Assembly (NCBI GenBank): GCA_900549755.1
Contig: URPQ01000009.1
Span: forward strand, 1-39,423
Direction of reading: 5' to 3'
Origin: an uncultured Oscillospiraceae bacterium
Lineage (GTDB): Bacteria > Bacillota > Clostridia > Oscillospirales > Acutalibacteraceae
Length of the DNA stretch: 39,423 nt
A model generated the notes under the pieces. The model saw nothing but the letters and a program-made list of their open reading frames with translations, had not been told where the DNA came from and ran no database searches. Made by a program: the position numbers and the translations under genes. Shown here one piece after another: positions 38,377-39,423 of the stretch (position 1 is the first letter of the stretch; each line of letters begins with the position of its first letter).

Positions 38377-39423
38377 TCATTTATTTCCATCCTTTAAAGT
38401 TCCTTGACAAAAAACCGTAGCACCAAATGCCGCTTCTTCGGTATTTGCGGGAATTTCAATCGACATTTTAAAGGTTTCCTCCAAATAATGCTGTAATATC
38501 TTATTTTTCCTCACGCCGTTTCCCGAACCAACAAGATTTGTGCGCTTTTTCCCCGTAAGCTTTTCCATTTGCTCATAAAACGCATATAATTCACGGCACA
38601 TACCTATAAGAAAACCGCGCGTCAACTGCTGAGGAGTAAAATTATCCTCGGTTATTTGCAATACAGCGCCCTTTACATCCGACTCGCGTCTTGTGCCGCA
38701 AAAGCGCGTATCAACCGAAAGAGAGCAATTGTCTGTGTCTTCTGCTGCCATTTTATCCATAACAGAATAGATATTATCGGCTGTCACGCCGAAGCAATCA
38801 AGCGTTTTTTCAAAAAAGCTTTTAAGCAGCGCGTATGACCTGCCGCCGCAAAGGGGCGCGCCCACAAGCAGATTTTCGGTTTTTGAAAACGGGCGTATTT
38901 CACCCGCGGCAAAGCCGCTTTTTTTATCTGTCAGCACCGATACCTGACTGCCTGTGCCGATGTTTACAAGCACACTTTCCTTGTTTGTAACCGAGCCTAA
39001 AAAGCTTGCCTGATTATCCCCTACCGCTACGGTTACGGGTATTCCGTCGCTATCCGCTCCTATAACCTCGGGTTCTGCGGTCACTCTCGGCAGCATTTTT
39101 CTGTCACACCCTATTTTTTCAAGAGCTGAGCTGTCAAAATCAAAAGTATCAAACGAATAAAAACCAAGACCCGCAGCGTTGCTTATGTGCGTAACGGGCG
39201 TTTTGCCGCCTACCAGCTTCATTGTAATGTAATCCTGAATATTGCAAAGCCCCGCGGCATTTTCGGGTACACGACTAAGCTTTCGATTCGCAAAGTCCGT
39301 CACAAGCCCGTAGCCCGACGATGCGTTAAAACCTGTAATATCAGCAAGGTATTCGGAAAATGTTGTATCATTATACTTTAATTCACCCGATTTATCCTGC
39401 CAGGTATAAAGCGGACTAACGGC
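38377..39423 (-). CDS. FGGY-family carbohydrate kinase, sedoheptulokinase-like (N-terminus beyond window)
   Basis: The minus-strand frame is open from the window edge (AVSPLYTWQDKSGELKYNDT) to the stop at 38377, at least 348 codons. TWQD, SSGYGLVTDF, VTVAVGDNQASFLGSVTN, VLVNIGTGSQVSVLT and the C-terminal LVGSGNGVRKNKILQHYLEE and NTEEAAFGATVFC segments are the hallmarks of FGGY sugar kinases. The TWQD and GDNQAS context most resembles sedoheptulokinase, which makes sedoheptulose-7-phosphate; other ketose substrates are possible. It is GC-richer than the accessory genes and probably chromosomal. Upstream genes are outside the window. Confidence 0.88.
   Translation of the reverse strand, partial: AVSPLYTWQDKSGELKYNDTTFSEYLADITGFNASSGYGLVTDFANRKLSRVPENAAGLCNIQDYITMKLVGGKTPVTHISNAAGLGFYSFDTFDFDSSALEKIGCDRKMLPRVTAEPEVIGADSDGIPVTVAVGDNQASFLGSVTNKESVLVNIGTGSQVSVLTDKKSGFAAGEIRPFSKTENLLVGAPLCGGRSYALLKSFFEKTLDCFGVTADNIYSVMDKMAAEDTDNCSLSVDTRFCGTRRESDVKGAVLQITEDNFTPQQLTRGFLIGMCRELYAFYEQMEKLTGKKRTNLVGSGNGVRKNKILQHYLEETFKMSIEIPANTEEAAFGATVFCQGTLKDGNK

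Noticed and set aside
1..39423. CRISPR arrays and rRNA genes
   Set aside because: No regularly spaced repeats with unique spacers and no rRNA-like sequence were seen; the only clustered repeats are the short words near the integrase and the TCTAA tract.

Overview
The window looks like a chromosomal segment of a low-to-mid GC Gram-positive anaerobe of the Clostridia, most likely an uncultured Oscillospiraceae/Ruminococcaceae-type gut bacterium. The evidence is the gene content and order (proB-proA-proC, an asp23-fakA-recG run), Firmicutes-type Shine-Dalgarno sequences, several TTG starts, dockerin modules, and a Tn916-like accessory toolkit. This is an inference from sequence reading only; no database search was possible.

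Region 1 (1-4460) is ordinary chromosome, mostly on the minus strand: a partial enolase-superfamily enzyme, a small P-loop ATPase, glucose-6-phosphate isomerase, a D-Ala-D-Ala carboxypeptidase and tRNA-Lys(TTT). Region 2 (4618-13994) is a long plus-strand gene run: proline synthesis (proB, proA, proC), a YmdB-type phosphodiesterase, a lipoprotein solute-binding protein, Asp23/Gls24, a FakA-like Dak2 protein and RecG.

Region 3 (13992-17717) is a patchwork of repeats and gene wreckage. Two copies of a hairpin repeat flank a divergent HTH/small-protein cassette that has a clean operator. Next come fragments of a DUF4874-like protein, a dockerin protein, a sugar ABC permease and a headless YesM-type histidine kinase. 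The region ends in a strong promoter driving a tRNA relic and an intact tRNA-Arg(CCT).

Region 4 (about 17720 to 37.7-38.0 kb) is an accessory, integrated-element-like block, visibly richer in AT. Next to tRNA-Arg it carries a tyrosine integrase and an excisionase-like protein. A strong operator-bearing promoter then leads through two terminators and a short leader ORF into a plus-strand operon. That operon encodes a two-helix membrane protein, a DUF932 protein, a Cys-rich protein, a sigma-like factor, several unrecognised proteins and a 1013-aa adenine-methyltransferase/helicase fusion. On the minus strand follow a 1383-aa secreted multidomain protein (peptidoglycan-binding, DUF1906, LCAT-like lipase, Big2, dockerin) and a co-transcribed small membrane-anchored protein, then two paralogous Xre regulators around an overlapping unknown gene pair with shared palindromic operators. 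The block ends with a ParM-like remnant, a ribbon-helix-helix/ParR-like protein, a Tn916 Orf7/Orf8-like sigma pair, a hairpin-dense non-coding stretch and a further Xre regulator. No relaxase, coupling protein or type IV secretion gene is visible, and no matching attachment site was found at the right end.

Region 5 (38377-39423) returns to carbohydrate metabolism with a partial FGGY kinase resembling sedoheptulokinase. The most interesting candidates are the methyltransferase-helicase operon with its double-attenuated leader, the secreted DUF1906-lipase protein with its possible immunity partner, and the regulator-flanked gene pair at 34.4-36.4 kb.
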